DNA of 64,000 nucleotides from Sinimarinibacterium sp. NLF-5-8 (GCF_010092425.1 NZ_CP048030.1:2243501-2307500), one strand, 5' to 3'. Shown: positions 23,545 through 33,481, counted from the stretch's first letter. The notes: a model not told the origin generated them from the sequence alone. Numbers and translations: made by a program.

Positions 23545-26500
23545 TCAATGTTCCACGGTGTAGAGCAAGTCCCCGCCGGATTCAACGCCGGTTTCCGTCG
23601 CCAGCTTGAAGCCATGGCCAATGTCGTACTGGAGGCGGAATGTATGCCCCGGTTGAAACAACCCGACGCCATAGCTGATGAACAGTTTGGGCGACAGGTA
23701 TTTTCCTACCGTGAGCTGTGCCTGATCGGCACTTTCGCCGGGTTTGGCGCCCAGCGAGATTTCATCCAGCCCGATGCTGTGCCCCAGCCGTTGCGCCAGC
23801 CAGTCTCCGCCCGCCAGCCCCATGCCCAGTGCCGCATCGGCCACGATGCCCCGATCCGAGGCATTGCTGTTGGCCTCCAGTGAGCGCCCCAGCACCAGCC
23901 ATGCCAGTTGATTCTCCTGCGGCATCGCCGGTGTCGAAAACAGGCTGAACTCGGGTTTATCGAGGGTGCCGCGCACCAGCACGCCAACATTGATGTCCTC
24001 GCGCGGCTGGCGGGTAGCCTTGAGTTCGACGGCCGGATCGGTCAACGGCCCGCCGGTGAACAGCAGCTTGCCGGTTTCAACGGTCAGATCCTGGCCGTAG
24101 GCCTTGTAATGACCCTCCACCAGTTCCAGCTCACCTTTGGCGCGCGTGGCCACTCCGGGGCTTTCGCTGACGCTGACACTGCCGCTGACCTTGGTTTTCA
24201 GCCCAAAACCATCAATGCTGACGGCATCGCCAAGGCGCAGCGTGACCTGCGCAAAAATCCCCAGCGGAGGATCATCGTTTTGCGCATCCCCCCGGCGGAT
24301 GATGATCTGATCTGCGCTGGGGCCGACGCCGCCATCGATGTTCTTGGGCGTGATCTCGGCGCGCGGCACATCCACCACGCCGGTCACATTGAGCCGGTTG
24401 TTGGCCAGCGCAACTTCCAGCTGGGGTGAAATCCAGGCTTTCGCCTCGCCGGTGCGCAGCGCCTGGAAATGATCCCCGCGAATCAGCAGATCAACCTTGG
24501 GCGGCAGCGTTTGCAGATCCACATCGCCGTTGATCCGCAGTGGCCCATTGTCCGAATACGCCTCCATGAAAACCGAAAGCCCGTCATCACTGGCCCCTCG
24601 GATGACCGCGCGCAAGCGTTCGATCTCCAGTCCCGGCGTGCGCAGTCGCAGCCGCGCCTGCGCCAGTGCAAGATCACCGCTGATCTGCGGCGCGCCCAGC
24701 GTTCCGCCGAGTTGGAAGCCGCCATCGAGCCGCCCTTCCACGGCCTGAATCTCACGATGGAATGTGCTCAGCCATGACAGATCCGGCAACTCGATCCGCA
24801 GCTCGCCTTGCAGTGCGCGCCGGGTCAGATCGCCCTGCCCGCCGAGTACGGCATTGAGCTGCACGCCGCCCTGATCGAACGGTAGCGAAGCGTCGGCCAT
24901 CAGTCCCTCGCCCTGGTCTTCGATGTGGATGAATCCGGGCTTGATGTGCAGCGGCGCGAACTCGCCGCGTTGCAGCGTCAGCAAATCGTTGTCCAGATTC
25001 AGGTGCAGATCCTCGATGCCCTGTTGTCCCAGCAGCACCCGCGCCTGCGCGGCAAAGCCGCCCTTGACCGACAACTCGGGCGGCAACAGCGGCGCAAGCT
25101 GTGCCAGATCGGCCCGCTCGATGTCCAGCGTCAGCAGCCGCGCCGACCGGGGCTGCGGCGTCAGGGATGCACACAGCTGCGCCAGTGGCCCGGCCAGGCA
25201 CAACGATTCCAGGCTCAGCGTGCCATCTGCCGCCACCGACAATGGCGCCGGCGCTTGCAACGCCAGTGGCGGCAAGTCGGCAGGATGAAGATTCAGCGCG
25301 TTGACGGCACCGCGCCAGTGTTGCCGCGCCAGATCCAGCGCGCCTTCCAGCGTCAGCTGCACCTGCGCCTGCGGCGTGGTGGCATCCAGCGTCAGCAGGT
25401 GCTGGCCGACCCGGCCATGCAGATGCAGCCCGGCATCGGCCAGCTCGGTTCCCAGCTGCCAGTCCCGCAGCGACACATCCAGCGCCAGCAATTGATCCAG
25501 ATCCAGATCAAACACCGCCTTGAGTGCAGCACCCCGGATGTCGTCAAAGCGGAACTTGCGCAAATCAATCTGCCCGGCCACACGCGGCTGTTGCAGTGCG
25601 CCGCTGGCGCGGACGTCGGCGTTGATCCGCCCGCCCAGCTGCGGCAGCAGCTGCGACAGATCGCGCGCGCGGATCCGGCTTCGCACGTCCAGACGCGGCA
25701 GCACCTGACCGCTGGCCTCAAGCCGGTTATCACCCGAGCGCAGCGCCAGCGTGGACAGCGTCAGCCGTTCACCCAGCAGCCGACCGCGCGCGCGCAGATC
25801 GGCGGCCAGCCCCTGCAACTCGGATTGGTCAAGATGCAGATCAAACGTCACCTCAGGCTGATCGTCCCTGACGATCACCTCAACCTCAAAGCCCCCCTGG
25901 ATCCGCCCGTTCAGCGCCGCCAGCCAATGCGCCGGATCCAGCGCCTGGATTTGGCCTTTGACAGTGGCGCGCAGCGGCGCATCGAGCTGCACCTCGGCGC
26001 CCAGCGTGACCTTCCCATGGCCGCTGTCCACCACCAACCGCTCGGCCACCACCTGCGACAGCGAGCCGTGACCCTGCCCCTGCACCGCCAGCACCTCGTC
26101 CATCACGGCCAGCCGGGTCTGCACGGTATAGCGCCAATCATCAAACGTGCCTTGCCAATGCAATTGGCCTTTGGGACTGCTCAGCAGCAGCGGTTCATCC
26201 GCCATTCCGGCGCGCGCCGCAGGCGGCCAGCGCAGCGTCTGCCACTGCAAGTCGAGATCAGACGCGGTATGGCTGTAGCCCAGGGTGCCGCCGAGGCTGG
26301 CCTGGACAAAACCCTGCGTGGTCAGCCGGGCGATCTCCAGCCGATCCGGGTACAGCCGCGCCTCGGCCTGCATCGCCACTGCGCCGACCCACGGCGTCTG
26401 CGCCGCCAATTCCAGCACCTGCACGCGGTTGCCCTGCCAGCCACCGGAAAAGCCGATGTGCTCGATCACGAGGGCTTCGCTTTGCGGCTGTTGCAGCTCA

Positions 26501-26943
26501 AAGCGATCGATCTTGAGCCGTTTGAGCAACAGACCCACCGGCAGCCGGGTCGGCATCGGCGCATCGGCAGCGGCAGGCGCCGCGGGCGTCGGTGCCGGCA
26601 GAACGCTGACCTGGACCTGTCCGGCCTGCAATCGTGAGATCGACACATTCAACGCCAGCAATTGCAGCAGCGACCAGTCCAGCTCGGCATCGTCCACCGC
26701 CACCCTCACCGACGCATCGGCATAGCGCAGGTGCTCAACCCGCAGCGGCCCCCACAGGCGGCCACTGACGCCTTCGATCTGCACCGCAGGCACGGCACGG
26801 CTGACTTCGCGCAGCAACAGGCGCGTGCCGGTTTGCGTCATCACCACATAAGCCAGCACCGCGATCAGCAGCGTGACCAGCACTCCGCCAAGATCGCGCG
26901 CGATTCGCAACAGTACATTCACCGCTCGCCAGATCAGCGTCAT
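23545..26943 (-). CDS. tamB: TamB, inner-membrane part of the TAM complex
   Basis: 1132 residues. One N-terminal membrane helix (LGGVLVTLLIAVLAYVVM) is followed by a very long beta-rich periplasmic region with repeated short strand pairs and, in the last 300 residues, the conserved TamB domain (KGELELVEGHYKAYGQDL, EINVG-type strands, FISYGVGLFQPG). TamB is a bridge-like protein implicated with TamA in outer-membrane protein assembly and in lipid transport across the periplasm. It overlaps tamA by four bases (ATGA at 26940-26943). Confidence 0.93.
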   Translation of the reverse strand: MTLIWRAVNVLLRIARDLGGVLVTLLIAVLAYVVMTQTGTRLLLREVSRAVPAVQIEGVSGRLWGPLRVEHLRYADASVRVAVDDAELDWSLLQLLALNVSISRLQAGQVQVSVLPAPTPAAPAAADAPMPTRLPVGLLLKRLKIDRFELQQPQSEALVIEHIGFSGGWQGNRVQVLELAAQTPWVGAVAMQAEARLYPDRLEIARLTTQGFVQASLGGTLGYSHTASDLDLQWQTLRWPPAARAGMADEPLLLSSPKGQLHWQGTFDDWRYTVQTRLAVMDEVLAVQGQGHGSLSQVVAERLVVDSGHGKVTLGAEVQLDAPLRATVKGQIQALDPAHWLAALNGRIQGGFEVEVIVRDDQPEVTFDLHLDQSELQGLAADLRARGRLLGERLTLSTLALRSGDNRLEASGQVLPRLDVRSRIRARDLSQLLPQLGGRINADVRASGALQQPRVAGQIDLRKFRFDDIRGAALKAVFDLDLDQLLALDVSLRDWQLGTELADAGLHLHGRVGQHLLTLDATTPQAQVQLTLEGALDLARQHWRGAVNALNLHPADLPPLALQAPAPLSVAADGTLSLESLCLAGPLAQLCASLTPQPRSARLLTLDIERADLAQLAPLLPPELSVKGGFAAQARVLLGQQGIEDLHLNLDNDLLTLQRGEFAPLHIKPGFIHIEDQGEGLMADASLPFDQGGVQLNAVLGGQGDLTRRALQGELRIELPDLSWLSTFHREIQAVEGRLDGGFQLGGTLGAPQISGDLALAQARLRLRTPGLEIERLRAVIRGASDDGLSVFMEAYSDNGPLRINGDVDLQTLPPKVDLLIRGDHFQALRTGEAKAWISPQLEVALANNRLNVTGVVDVPRAEITPKNIDGGVGPSADQIIIRRGDAQNDDPPLGIFAQVTLRLGDAVSIDGFGLKTKVSGSVSVSESPGVATRAKGELELVEGHYKAYGQDLTVETGKLLFTGGPLTDPAVELKATRQPREDINVGVLVRGTLDKPEFSLFSTPAMPQENQLAWLVLGRSLEANSNASDRGIVADAALGMGLAGGDWLAQRLGHSIGLDEISLGAKPGESADQAQLTVGKYLSPKLFISYGVGLFQPGHTFRLQYDIGHGFKLATETGVESGGDLLYTVEH

Positions 26944-28679
26944 AGTCCCACCCTGACCCCCAGATGCAGGCGCACACCACTGCCGGCGCCGCCACCGGGA
27001 TCATCAAACGGATGTGCCACGTCGATCTGTACCGAACCCACCGGCGCGCGGTAGCGCAGGCCGGCTCCGGCACCTTTGAACAGATGCGGAAACGGATCAT
27101 CGTCAGCCCCACCGGCATCGACGAACAGCGCCGCACCCAGATCACCCCAGACGCGGGTTTCAAACTCGATGCCCATGGTGTTGAGGAACTTGCCGCCGAT
27201 GACGGCGCCCTCCTCGTTTCTCGGCCCCAGCGATTGATACTTGTAGCCGCGCACGGATTGATCACCCCCGGCAAAAAAGCGCTGTGTGGCAGGCAACACG
27301 CTGAACTCCTCCACCCAGTTCGCTCCGTACTCATAGCGCAGCAACAAACGGCTGCGGCCACCCACCGGCAATGCACCGCGCAACTGCCCCAGCACGCGCA
27401 CGAATGTGGTGTCCGACAACGTGCCCTTGACCGCACCATGAACATCGGTAAACAGCGACCAGCCACGGCGGGTGTAAATCGGATCGTCGAGGCGCGCGGT
27501 GCTCAGCGCCAGCCCCGGCGTCAACAGGTTGGCACTTTGATGGCTGCTGCCCAGATCCGAACGCTCATGGATGAAGGCCAGATACAGCCGCCGCTGCCAG
27601 TCCCCCGGCGTGCGCGACAGACTCAGCTCGGTGCCCCATTTACGGCTTTGGCCATCCACGAACCGCTCCTGCGCCCACTCCGTGGCAATCCCGATGTTTT
27701 CACCGACACGGTCGCCCAGCGGAATCCGGTAATCGGTGCGCGCGGTATTTTTGACTTCGGACAGGCGCGTCTCGACCTTGCCGGTGTGACCATGGCGATT
27801 GAGTCGCCGCACCTCGGCACCCGCCCCGACGCGCGCGCCGGTATCGGTGCCATAACCCACGCCCAGGTTGTAGCGCGTGCGCTTGCGCGGCGTGGTGCGG
27901 ATCACCACCGGCACATGCCGGTTGTCATCGGCCTGGTCTTTTTGCGGCAGCACTTCGAGCCCGTCGAAATAACCCAGATCGCCAAGGGTGAACTGGGTAT
28001 TGAGCAGCGCCTGCGGGTCGAACACCTCGCCGGGATGCACTTTCAGATAACGCGCCACCACGTCATCGTCCAGCACGGTTTGCTCGACGCGGACATCGCC
28101 AAAGTAATACTGCGGCCCGGTATCAAAATGCAGCTCGATCTCGGCCCGATTGTCGTCGGCCAGCACTTTCATTTCGGCCTGGGTGAAGCGCGCATCCAGA
28201 TAGCCGCGCGCGTAGGCCGCACTGGAAAGCTGACGCTTGGCATCGGCATAGCGGCTGTGAATCAGCGGCTGATCCGGTTGCAGCGCGCGCAGGATCGGCT
28301 CCCGCAGCGGCGCCAGCGCCTCGGCGCCCTCGCCTTCGATGATCAAATGACTGTGCGCGATCGTCGTGCGCGGCCCGGCCTTGATCTGATACGTCGCCGT
28401 CCACTTGCCATTGCCACCGTCGAGCGTGGCTTCGATCGTCGGGTTGTAATAGCCAAACGGCTGCAGCGCGCCGCGAATCTCATCCGCCGCATCCGCATGC
28501 AGCGACTCCACCAGCGCCTGATCCAGATCCTTGCTCTTGCGCTCGGCATTGATGCTCAGCCGAGCCATGACGTTATCGCGCAACGCCGCCGTCTTGATGC
28601 CTTCGATGTTGACACTCACCGCCGCGCGCGCGCCGAGGCTTGTCAGCAGCAGCAGCACCGCCATCAGCGCGCGCATCAT
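26940..28679 (-). CDS. tamA: TamA, outer-membrane Omp85-family protein
   Basis: 579 residues with a signal peptide (MMRALMAVLLLLTSLGARA). Three POTRA-like domains occupy about 20-260, followed by an Omp85 barrel with the family motif in FFAGGDQSVRGYKYQSLG and a C-terminal LGVRVGL strand. TamA partners TamB. The start codon overlaps the end of the TraB/GumN gene and a second ATG follows directly; either gives the same protein within one residue. Confidence 0.93.
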   Translation of the reverse strand: MMRALMAVLLLLTSLGARAAVSVNIEGIKTAALRDNVMARLSINAERKSKDLDQALVESLHADAADEIRGALQPFGYYNPTIEATLDGGNGKWTATYQIKAGPRTTIAHSHLIIEGEGAEALAPLREPILRALQPDQPLIHSRYADAKRQLSSAAYARGYLDARFTQAEMKVLADDNRAEIELHFDTGPQYYFGDVRVEQTVLDDDVVARYLKVHPGEVFDPQALLNTQFTLGDLGYFDGLEVLPQKDQADDNRHVPVVIRTTPRKRTRYNLGVGYGTDTGARVGAGAEVRRLNRHGHTGKVETRLSEVKNTARTDYRIPLGDRVGENIGIATEWAQERFVDGQSRKWGTELSLSRTPGDWQRRLYLAFIHERSDLGSSHQSANLLTPGLALSTARLDDPIYTRRGWSLFTDVHGAVKGTLSDTTFVRVLGQLRGALPVGGRSRLLLRYEYGANWVEEFSVLPATQRFFAGGDQSVRGYKYQSLGPRNEEGAVIGGKFLNTMGIEFETRVWGDLGAALFVDAGGADDDPFPHLFKGAGAGLRYRAPVGSVQIDVAHPFDDPGGGAGSGVRLHLGVRVGL

Positions 28680-29533
28680 GGCGCCACCGCCGTCACTGCA
28701 AAGCCCTGCGCGCGCAGCTGCGCCAGCAAGCCGTCGTCACCGACCAGATGCGCCGCCCCCACCACCACCAGCGTTGGCAGCGCATCGGCAAACCAGCGTG
28801 CCAGCGGCGCGCGCCACGCCGCATTGCGCTGCCCCAGCAAGTGCGCGTAGGCGCGCGGATGGTGCTGCTGCATCGCCATCACTTGTGCACTCAGCGCCGC
28901 CACATCACCGCGGCGCCAGAGCGCCACCAGATCGACCGCAACAGTCTTGCCATCGCCGATGTCATCCAGTGTCGAGGCCAGCAACTGCTCGGCCGCCACC
29001 GCCGGCATCCGGGTCAAAAAACCGATCTGCTCGGCGGCCGATTCCAGCGTCACGATCGTGCGCCGATCCTGTTTTGCACGCTGATAAAAATACCGATCCA
29101 GCCCATATTCGGCAGTAAAACCGGCGCGCTCGAACGCCGTCAGCTCCAGCATCAGCGCGCAGTACCATGACTGCACAATGTCACACATGGCCTGCGGCAA
29201 ACCCCAGTGCGCCAGCGGCACCCGCGCGCGCGCGCTCAGCGCCGCCGGGGTGTGTGGTGCCCGCTGCGCCGCATCCCACAATTGTGTTTGCAATTCAGGG
29301 GCTTGCAGGGCATCCAGATCGCTCTCCAGCACCAGCCGCCGGGTGTCGGTGTAGGCCTGTTGCAGCGCCACGGGCAGCGGGTATTCGGCAGACGACAGCA
29401 CATGCAGCGATCCGAGAAGGTAATGCGTCACCGGATTGCCGGGTGCGCGCACCTGCCATGCAAACGGCGCCGACTCTGCCGCGCACAGCGGCGCAAGCCA
29501 GGCCAGCAGCAACAGCACCCCGAGTTTTTTCAC
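28676..29533 (-). CDS. TraB/GumN-family protein
   Basis: 285 residues with a signal peptide (MKKLGVLLLLAWLAPLCAAE). Family motifs are present: HYLLGSLHVL near residue 40, LVLESDLDA, and VVVGAAHLVGDDGLLAQL near the C-terminus, i.e. the conserved His/Glu residues of the TraB/PrgY/GumN (Tiki-like, metal-dependent protease fold) group. It is probably periplasmic. It lies between ttcA (9 bases) and tamA (4-base overlap), so translational coupling to TamA is likely; a functional link to outer-membrane assembly is inference. Confidence 0.87.
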   Translation of the reverse strand: MKKLGVLLLLAWLAPLCAAESAPFAWQVRAPGNPVTHYLLGSLHVLSSAEYPLPVALQQAYTDTRRLVLESDLDALQAPELQTQLWDAAQRAPHTPAALSARARVPLAHWGLPQAMCDIVQSWYCALMLELTAFERAGFTAEYGLDRYFYQRAKQDRRTIVTLESAAEQIGFLTRMPAVAAEQLLASTLDDIGDGKTVAVDLVALWRRGDVAALSAQVMAMQQHHPRAYAHLLGQRNAAWRAPLARWFADALPTLVVVGAAHLVGDDGLLAQLRAQGFAVTAVAP

Positions 29534-29542
29534 GTCACCGCC

Positions 29543-30472
29543 TTACCCAGCCGTGTCACGGCTGGACATCAGCCAATCCTGCGCCGTGGCGGCAGTCCCG
29601 CCCAACCCGGCAAAATCGAACAGGTTGCGGTCTGCCAACTGCGACGGCGCCACATGGGTCAATGCCGCAAAGACCTGCTCGATGCGCGCGGGATGTTCCT
29701 GCTCCCATTGCCGCATCATCCGCCCCACCTGCTGGCGTTGCAGATTGTCCTGCGAGCCGCACAGATCACAGGGAATGATCGGAAACGCGCGCGCTGCGGC
29801 ATACGCCGCAATGTCACGCTCACGACAGTAGGCCAGAGGCCGGATGACGATGTTGTCGCCATCATCGGACTGCAATTTCGGCGGCATCGCCGCCAGCCGT
29901 CCGCCGTGAAACAGGTTGAGAAAGAACGTGGCCACGATGTCATCCTTGTGATGACCCAGCGCAATCTTGGTAAACCCGTGCTCGCGCGCATAGGTGTACA
30001 GCGCACCACGGCGCAGCCGCGAGCACAGACTGCATGTGGTCTTGCCTTCGGGAATCACCCGCTTGACCACCGAATAGGTGTCCTGCTCGATGATGTGGAA
30101 CGGCACGCCTTTTTCGCTCAGATACGCAGGCAATACATGCTCAGGGAATCCCGGCTGCTTCTGATCCAGATTGACCGCCATCAATTCAAATCTGACCGGT
30201 GCCTTGGCCTGCAACTGCAACAGCATGTCCAGCATCGTGTAACTGTCCTTGCCGCCGGACAGACACACCATCACCTTGTCGCCCTCCACGATCATGTTGT
30301 AATCCATGATCGCCTGCCCGACCTGCCGCCGCAGCCGCTTGTTGAGCTTGTTCAGCGCCAGCTGATCACGCGGCGCAGACACCTGCGGCAGTGGACGCGG
30401 GTCATACTGCCGCACCGACGCAGGCGCGCGCAGTTGATCCAGAGAAATCGGCACAGAAATCGAAGCAGACAT
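29543..30472 (-). CDS. ttcA: tRNA 2-thiocytidine(32) synthetase TtcA
   Basis: 309 residues from the ATG at 30472; the frame is open to 30550, but this start fits the family. The PP-loop is [13 protein letters not shown], and two Cys pairs, [10 protein letters not shown] and [11 protein letters not shown], are the [4Fe-4S] and active-site cysteines of Ttc[18 protein letters not shown] is diagnostic. It thiolates C32 of certain tRNAs in an ATP- and Fe-S-dependent reaction in the cytoplasm. It is the first gene of the ttcA-traB-tamA-tamB run. Confidence 0.95.
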   Translation of the reverse strand: MSASISVPISLDQLRAPASVRQYDPRPLPQVSAPRDQLALNKLNKRLRRQVGQAIMDYNMIVEGDKVMVCLSGGKDSYTMLDMLLQLQAKAPVRFELMAVNLDQKQPGFPEHVLPAYLSEKGVPFHIIEQDTYSVVKRVIPEGKTTCSLCSRLRRGALYTYAREHGFTKIALGHHKDDIVATFFLNLFHGGRLAAMPPKLQSDDGDNIVIRPLAYCRERDIAAYAAARAFPIIPCDLCGSQDNLQRQQVGRMMRQWEQEHPARIEQVFAALTHVAPSQLADRNLFDFAGLGGTAATAQDWLMSSRDTAG

Positions 30473-30562
30473 GACGCAGCCATCAAACAGGAAAAACAGC
30501 GCCCATTGTCGCATGAGCCGGTGTGCCGCTGCGCCAGCCGCCAGCGCCAACCATATCCCTTC

Positions 30563-30578
30563 ATCCGCATAAGCGGAT
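30563..30578. promoter_or_regulatory. Perfect palindrome in the ahcY promoter
   Basis: ATCCGC-ATAA-GCGGAT, an exact 6+6 inverted repeat, overlaps by one base a -10-like TATACT (30578-30583). It could be the site of a regulator of the SAM/SAH cycle such as an ArsR-family SahR-type repressor; that identity is a guess. No SAH-riboswitch core is visible in the 80-base leader, which instead holds a small hairpin (TTTACCT / AGGTAAA, from 30598). Confidence 0.5.
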
Positions 30579-30662
30579 ATACTTTCAAAATCCCTGATTT
30601 ACCTGCGCGTGCGTAGGTAAAGCGGCTTTTTTAACCTCTCTTGATTCCGCAGCGAGCACCCC

Positions 30663-32111
30663 ATGACCGCATCGTTTGATACCTCTGGCGACTTCAAAAT
30701 CCGCGATCTTTCACTGGCCGAACTTGGCCGCAAACGCATCCGCATGGCCGAAGAAGAAATGCCCGGCCTGATGAGCATCCGTGCCAAATATGCGCCGCAG
30801 CAACCGCTCAAGGGCGTGCGCCTGACCGGCTCGCTGCACATGACCAAGGAAACGGCGGTGCTGATCGAAACCCTCGTTGCCCTTGGCGCGCAAGTGCGCT
30901 GGGCCTCGTGCAACATCTTCTCCACCCAGGACGACTCCGCCGCCGCCATCGCCCAGGCCGGCACGCCGGTGTTTGCGTGGAAAGGCGAAACGCTGGAGGA
31001 ATACTGGGACTGCACGCTGGCCTGCGTCACCCACACGCTGGCCGACGGCACCCTCACCGGCCCCGAACTGGTGGTGGACGACGGCGGCGACGTCACCCTG
31101 CTGATTCACAAAGGCTACGAGCTGGAACAAGGCAGTGATTGGGTCAACAGCGCCAGCGGCAGCCACGAAGAACAAGTCATCAAAGACCTGCTCAAGCGTG
31201 TCGCCAGCGAGCGCCCCGGCTTCTGGACGCGCGTGGTGGCCGACTGGAAAGGCGTCTCCGAAGAAACCACCACCGGCGTACATCGCCTGTATCAGATGAT
31301 GGAAGCGGGCAAGCTGCTGATTCCCGCCATCAACGTCAACGACTCGGTCACCAAATCCAAGTTCGACAACCTCTATGGCTGCCGCGAATCGCTGGCCGAT
31401 GGCATCAAACGCGCCACCGATTTGATGATTGCCGGCAAAGTCTCTTTTGTGGCTGGCTATGGCGACGTTGGCAAAGGCAGCGCCCACTCCCTGCGCGGCT
31501 TCGGCTCGCGCGTGATCGTCTCCGAAATCGACCCCATCAACGCCCTGCAAGCGGCGATGGAAGGCTTTGAGGTCAAAACCATCGAAGACGTGCTGCCATT
31601 TGCCGACGTGTACGTCACCACCACCGGCAACAAAGACATCATCACGCTCGAACACATGCGCGCGATGAAAAACAACGCACTGGTCTGCAACATCGGCCAC
31701 TTCGACAACGAAATCCAGATGGATCGACTCAACGCCGAAGTCGAAGCTGGCCGCGCCGTGCGCGACACCATCAAACCGCAGGTCGATCGCTACACCTTCA
31801 ATGACAGTGGCCGTTCGATTTACGTCCTCGCCGAAGGCCGCCTGGTCAATCTCGGCTGCGCCCACGGCCACCCCAGCTTTGTGATGAGCAACAGCTTCTC
31901 CAACCAGACGCTGGCGCAAATCGACCTGTGGGCCAACAAAGACAGCTACGAAAAAACCGTCTACCGCCTGCCCAAAAAGCTCGACGAAGAAGTCGCGCGC
32001 CTGCACCTGGCACAAATCGGCGTCAAGCTCACGGTGCTCACCGCCGAACAAGCCGCCTACCTCGGCGTGCCGGTAGAAGGGCCGTATAAAGCCGATCACT
32101 ATCGCTACTGA
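30663..32111 (+). CDS. ahcY: S-adenosylhomocysteine hydrolase
   Basis: 482 residues, the longer form that is usual in Proteobacteria. NAD-binding loop [19 protein letters not shown], active-site segments [13 protein letters not shown] and [23 protein letters not shown], and the C-terminal [10 protein letters not shown] with the Lys/Tyr that reach the neighbouring NAD. It splits S-adenosylhomocysteine to adenosine and homocysteine, relieving inhibition of methyltransferases. It stands alone with its own promoter region and is followed by a long hairpin. Confidence 0.97.
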   Translation: MTASFDTSGDFKIRDLSLAELGRKRIRMAEEEMPGLMSIRAKYAPQQPLKGVRLTGSLHMTKETAVLIETLVALGAQVRWASCNIFSTQDDSAAAIAQAGTPVFAWKGETLEEYWDCTLACVTHTLADGTLTGPELVVDDGGDVTLLIHKGYELEQGSDWVNSASGSHEEQVIKDLLKRVASERPGFWTRVVADWKGVSEETTTGVHRLYQMMEAGKLLIPAINVNDSVTKSKFDNLYGCRESLADGIKRATDLMIAGKVSFVAGYGDVGKGSAHSLRGFGSRVIVSEIDPINALQAAMEGFEVKTIEDVLPFADVYVTTTGNKDIITLEHMRAMKNNALVCNIGHFDNEIQMDRLNAEVEAGRAVRDTIKPQVDRYTFNDSGRSIYVLAEGRLVNLGCAHGHPSFVMSNSFSNQTLAQIDLWANKDSYEKTVYRLPKKLDEEVARLHLAQIGVKLTVLTAEQAAYLGVPVEGPYKADHYRY

Positions 32112-32128
32112 GGATTGCCTGCTGGAAA

Positions 32129-32163
32129 TAACACAAGGCCGCGCACTGCGCGGCCTTGTGTTA
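32129..32163 (+). terminator. Hairpin after ahcY
   Basis: A 15-bp perfect stem (TAACACAAGGCCGCG / CGCGGCCTTGTGTTA) with a 5-nt loop, 17 bases after the ahcY stop. No long T-run follows, but the stem is strong enough to act as a terminator or 3' stabiliser. Confidence 0.65.
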
Positions 32164-32200
32164 TGGGATAAAGACATGAAACGTTGTGGTAAGGGCTGGG

Positions 32201-32464
32201 TTATTCTTGGTTCAACGCATCAGCCAACGCCTTTGCATACGGCCTTTCCAGAAACAGATATACCCGCTTGCAATCCCCGAACTCGCGGATGAGTTCTTTT
32301 TGCCGGACAGGATGATTGCCGTAGCGATAACAGCGACTGCTTTTTTCCGAAGGGAGTTCGTATACGCCGTAACTGCGTGGAGACGTAGACCTCCCGACCA
32401 CGCGTACCAAGTTTGGCGAAATCGCGTGTTGGATGATGGCTTCGGTTCTGGCAGGAATATCCAT
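32201..32464 (-). CDS. Hypothetical protein, 87 residues
   Basis: Small basic protein from the ATG at 32464 (a GTG one codon upstream is possible). The stop of the upstream secreted-protein gene and this start overlap (TGATG), so it is translated by coupling. No family is recognised; there is no signal peptide. It contains RSYGVYELPS, CYRYGNHPVRQKELI and KRVYLFLERPYAKALADAL, a mixed alpha/beta pattern that could be a small nuclease- or partner-type domain, but nothing in the sequence fixes it. Base composition is visibly less GC-rich than the flanks. Confidence 0.6.
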   Translation of the reverse strand: MDIPARTEAIIQHAISPNLVRVVGRSTSPRSYGVYELPSEKSSRCYRYGNHPVRQKELIREFGDCKRVYLFLERPYAKALADALNQE

Positions 32465-33144
32465 CACAGGCCGACCCGCTTCGAGGCCTCAGTCTGTCGC
32501 CGTGCCTTGTTTTCCGCTCGAAAAGTCGCGCTTTGCACGCGCAGAAAGCCTAAGTTGGTACCCATATCGCCTGGGGTACGCAAATTGCCTGGGCTTTCAA
32601 GCCGGACGTAGGTACCCGACGGCAACTCCCATTCGGCGATAAGCCCCTCGTATTGGGCGCCCATCTTATTTTGGAGGTGTATCGCTTCTTGATGGGTCGG
32701 CTTGCCGAACTTCTCGGTCAGCCCAGCCAAATCTTGAGCCTGCGTCGGGATGCCACCGGTGACCGCGCCTACCACGTCAATTTTTCCGCTTCTGGTATCC
32801 GCGTAAATCCGGCCAAAATTCGCAGGTTCTTGCCCCTCTGCGAATTTGATGCCAAGTCTTTCATCGCCAAGCGGGCCTTCAGCGTAAACCGCCACCGCCC
32901 CGAACAAGGATTGTTTGCCCTTGGCCTCGCGCCCGTAGCAGGCTCCCTGCGAGGGTCTGTCGTACCGATCAAACTCCTTCTCCTTCCCCTTTTTGATGGA
33001 ACATTCCGGGATTGAGGGCGGTGCATTCAGTTCCAGTCCAAATACGGTGTCCGAGATCGGCTGTGCGTTGACGCCTCCAGCCAATGACATGACGACAGCA
33101 ATGGCTCCGACGCCGGAATAAAGACGGACAAACATCTGCTTCAC
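32464..33144 (-). CDS. Exported hypothetical protein
   Basis: 226 residues from a GTG at 33144 preceded by AAAGGAGATATAG, a good ribosome binding site. The signal peptide ends near LAGGVNA. The mature protein has four cysteines at most, segments LNAPPSIPECS and GKPTHQEAIHLQNKMGAQYEG, and no motif I recognise. The last residues (RAENKARRQTEASKRVGL) are strongly basic. It forms a two-gene unit with the small gene downstream and shares its lower GC content, which suggests recent acquisition. Confidence 0.68.
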   Translation of the reverse strand: MKQMFVRLYSGVGAIAVVMSLAGGVNAQPISDTVFGLELNAPPSIPECSIKKGKEKEFDRYDRPSQGACYGREAKGKQSLFGAVAVYAEGPLGDERLGIKFAEGQEPANFGRIYADTRSGKIDVVGAVTGGIPTQAQDLAGLTEKFGKPTHQEAIHLQNKMGAQYEGLIAEWELPSGTYVRLESPGNLRTPGDMGTNLGFLRVQSATFRAENKARRQTEASKRVGL

Positions 33145-33481
33145 GGCCTATATCTCCTTTTGAAGGGTGGGCTTCATAAAAAACGCCCTGATCTGATGGG
33201 CTGTACTGAGGATTACTCCGCGCGATTCGCGAAGCATTGCAGGTCAATACCCCACCCAAACCCGGCTGGCCCCTCCACCCTGACAAGTCCATTTTGGACT
33301 TGCTGGAAAACCATACAAGCGGGTTTACCCGCGAATGACCGGATTTGGCTCAGATGCAGCAAAGCCCAATCCACGGACAGCGCCGGCACATCTTCATCGG
33401 CAGCGGAACAGTTCAAGCCCAGCCGACATCTGTGTACTATTCGCCCACTCCTCATGCTGCTCGTCACCACCATTTAAAAAC
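33145..33481. other. Gap of 337 bases between divergent islet and copper module
   Basis: The gap holds a promoter candidate for the copper genes (33412-33440), two short perfect inverted repeats, AAGTCCA-TTT-TGGACTT (33285-33301) and GCGGGT-TT-ACCCGC (33319-33332), and the second copy of an 11-base repeat (33204-33214) also found at the end of ahcY. Small open frames here on both strands have no recognisable content. Confidence 0.5.
33412..33440 (+). promoter_or_regulatory. Candidate sigma-70 promoter of the copper module
   Basis: TTCAAG and TACTAT separated by 17 bases, about 40 bases before the DUF2946 start codon. Spacing is ideal; the -35 box is weak. Confidence 0.35.

Noticed and set aside
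30580-30662. SAH riboswitch before ahcY
   Set aside because: The leader lacks the conserved GAGGAGCGYUGCRAC-type core of that class; only a small hairpin and an upstream palindrome are present.
32129-32163. Reading the ahcY 3' hairpin as part of the islet boundary
   Set aside because: It is a plain 15-bp terminator-like hairpin of ahcY, without a copy at the other end of the islet.
33160-33477. Overlapping small open frames on both strands before the DUF2946 gene
   Set aside because: No RBS, no signal peptide, no motif, and they cover the promoter region.
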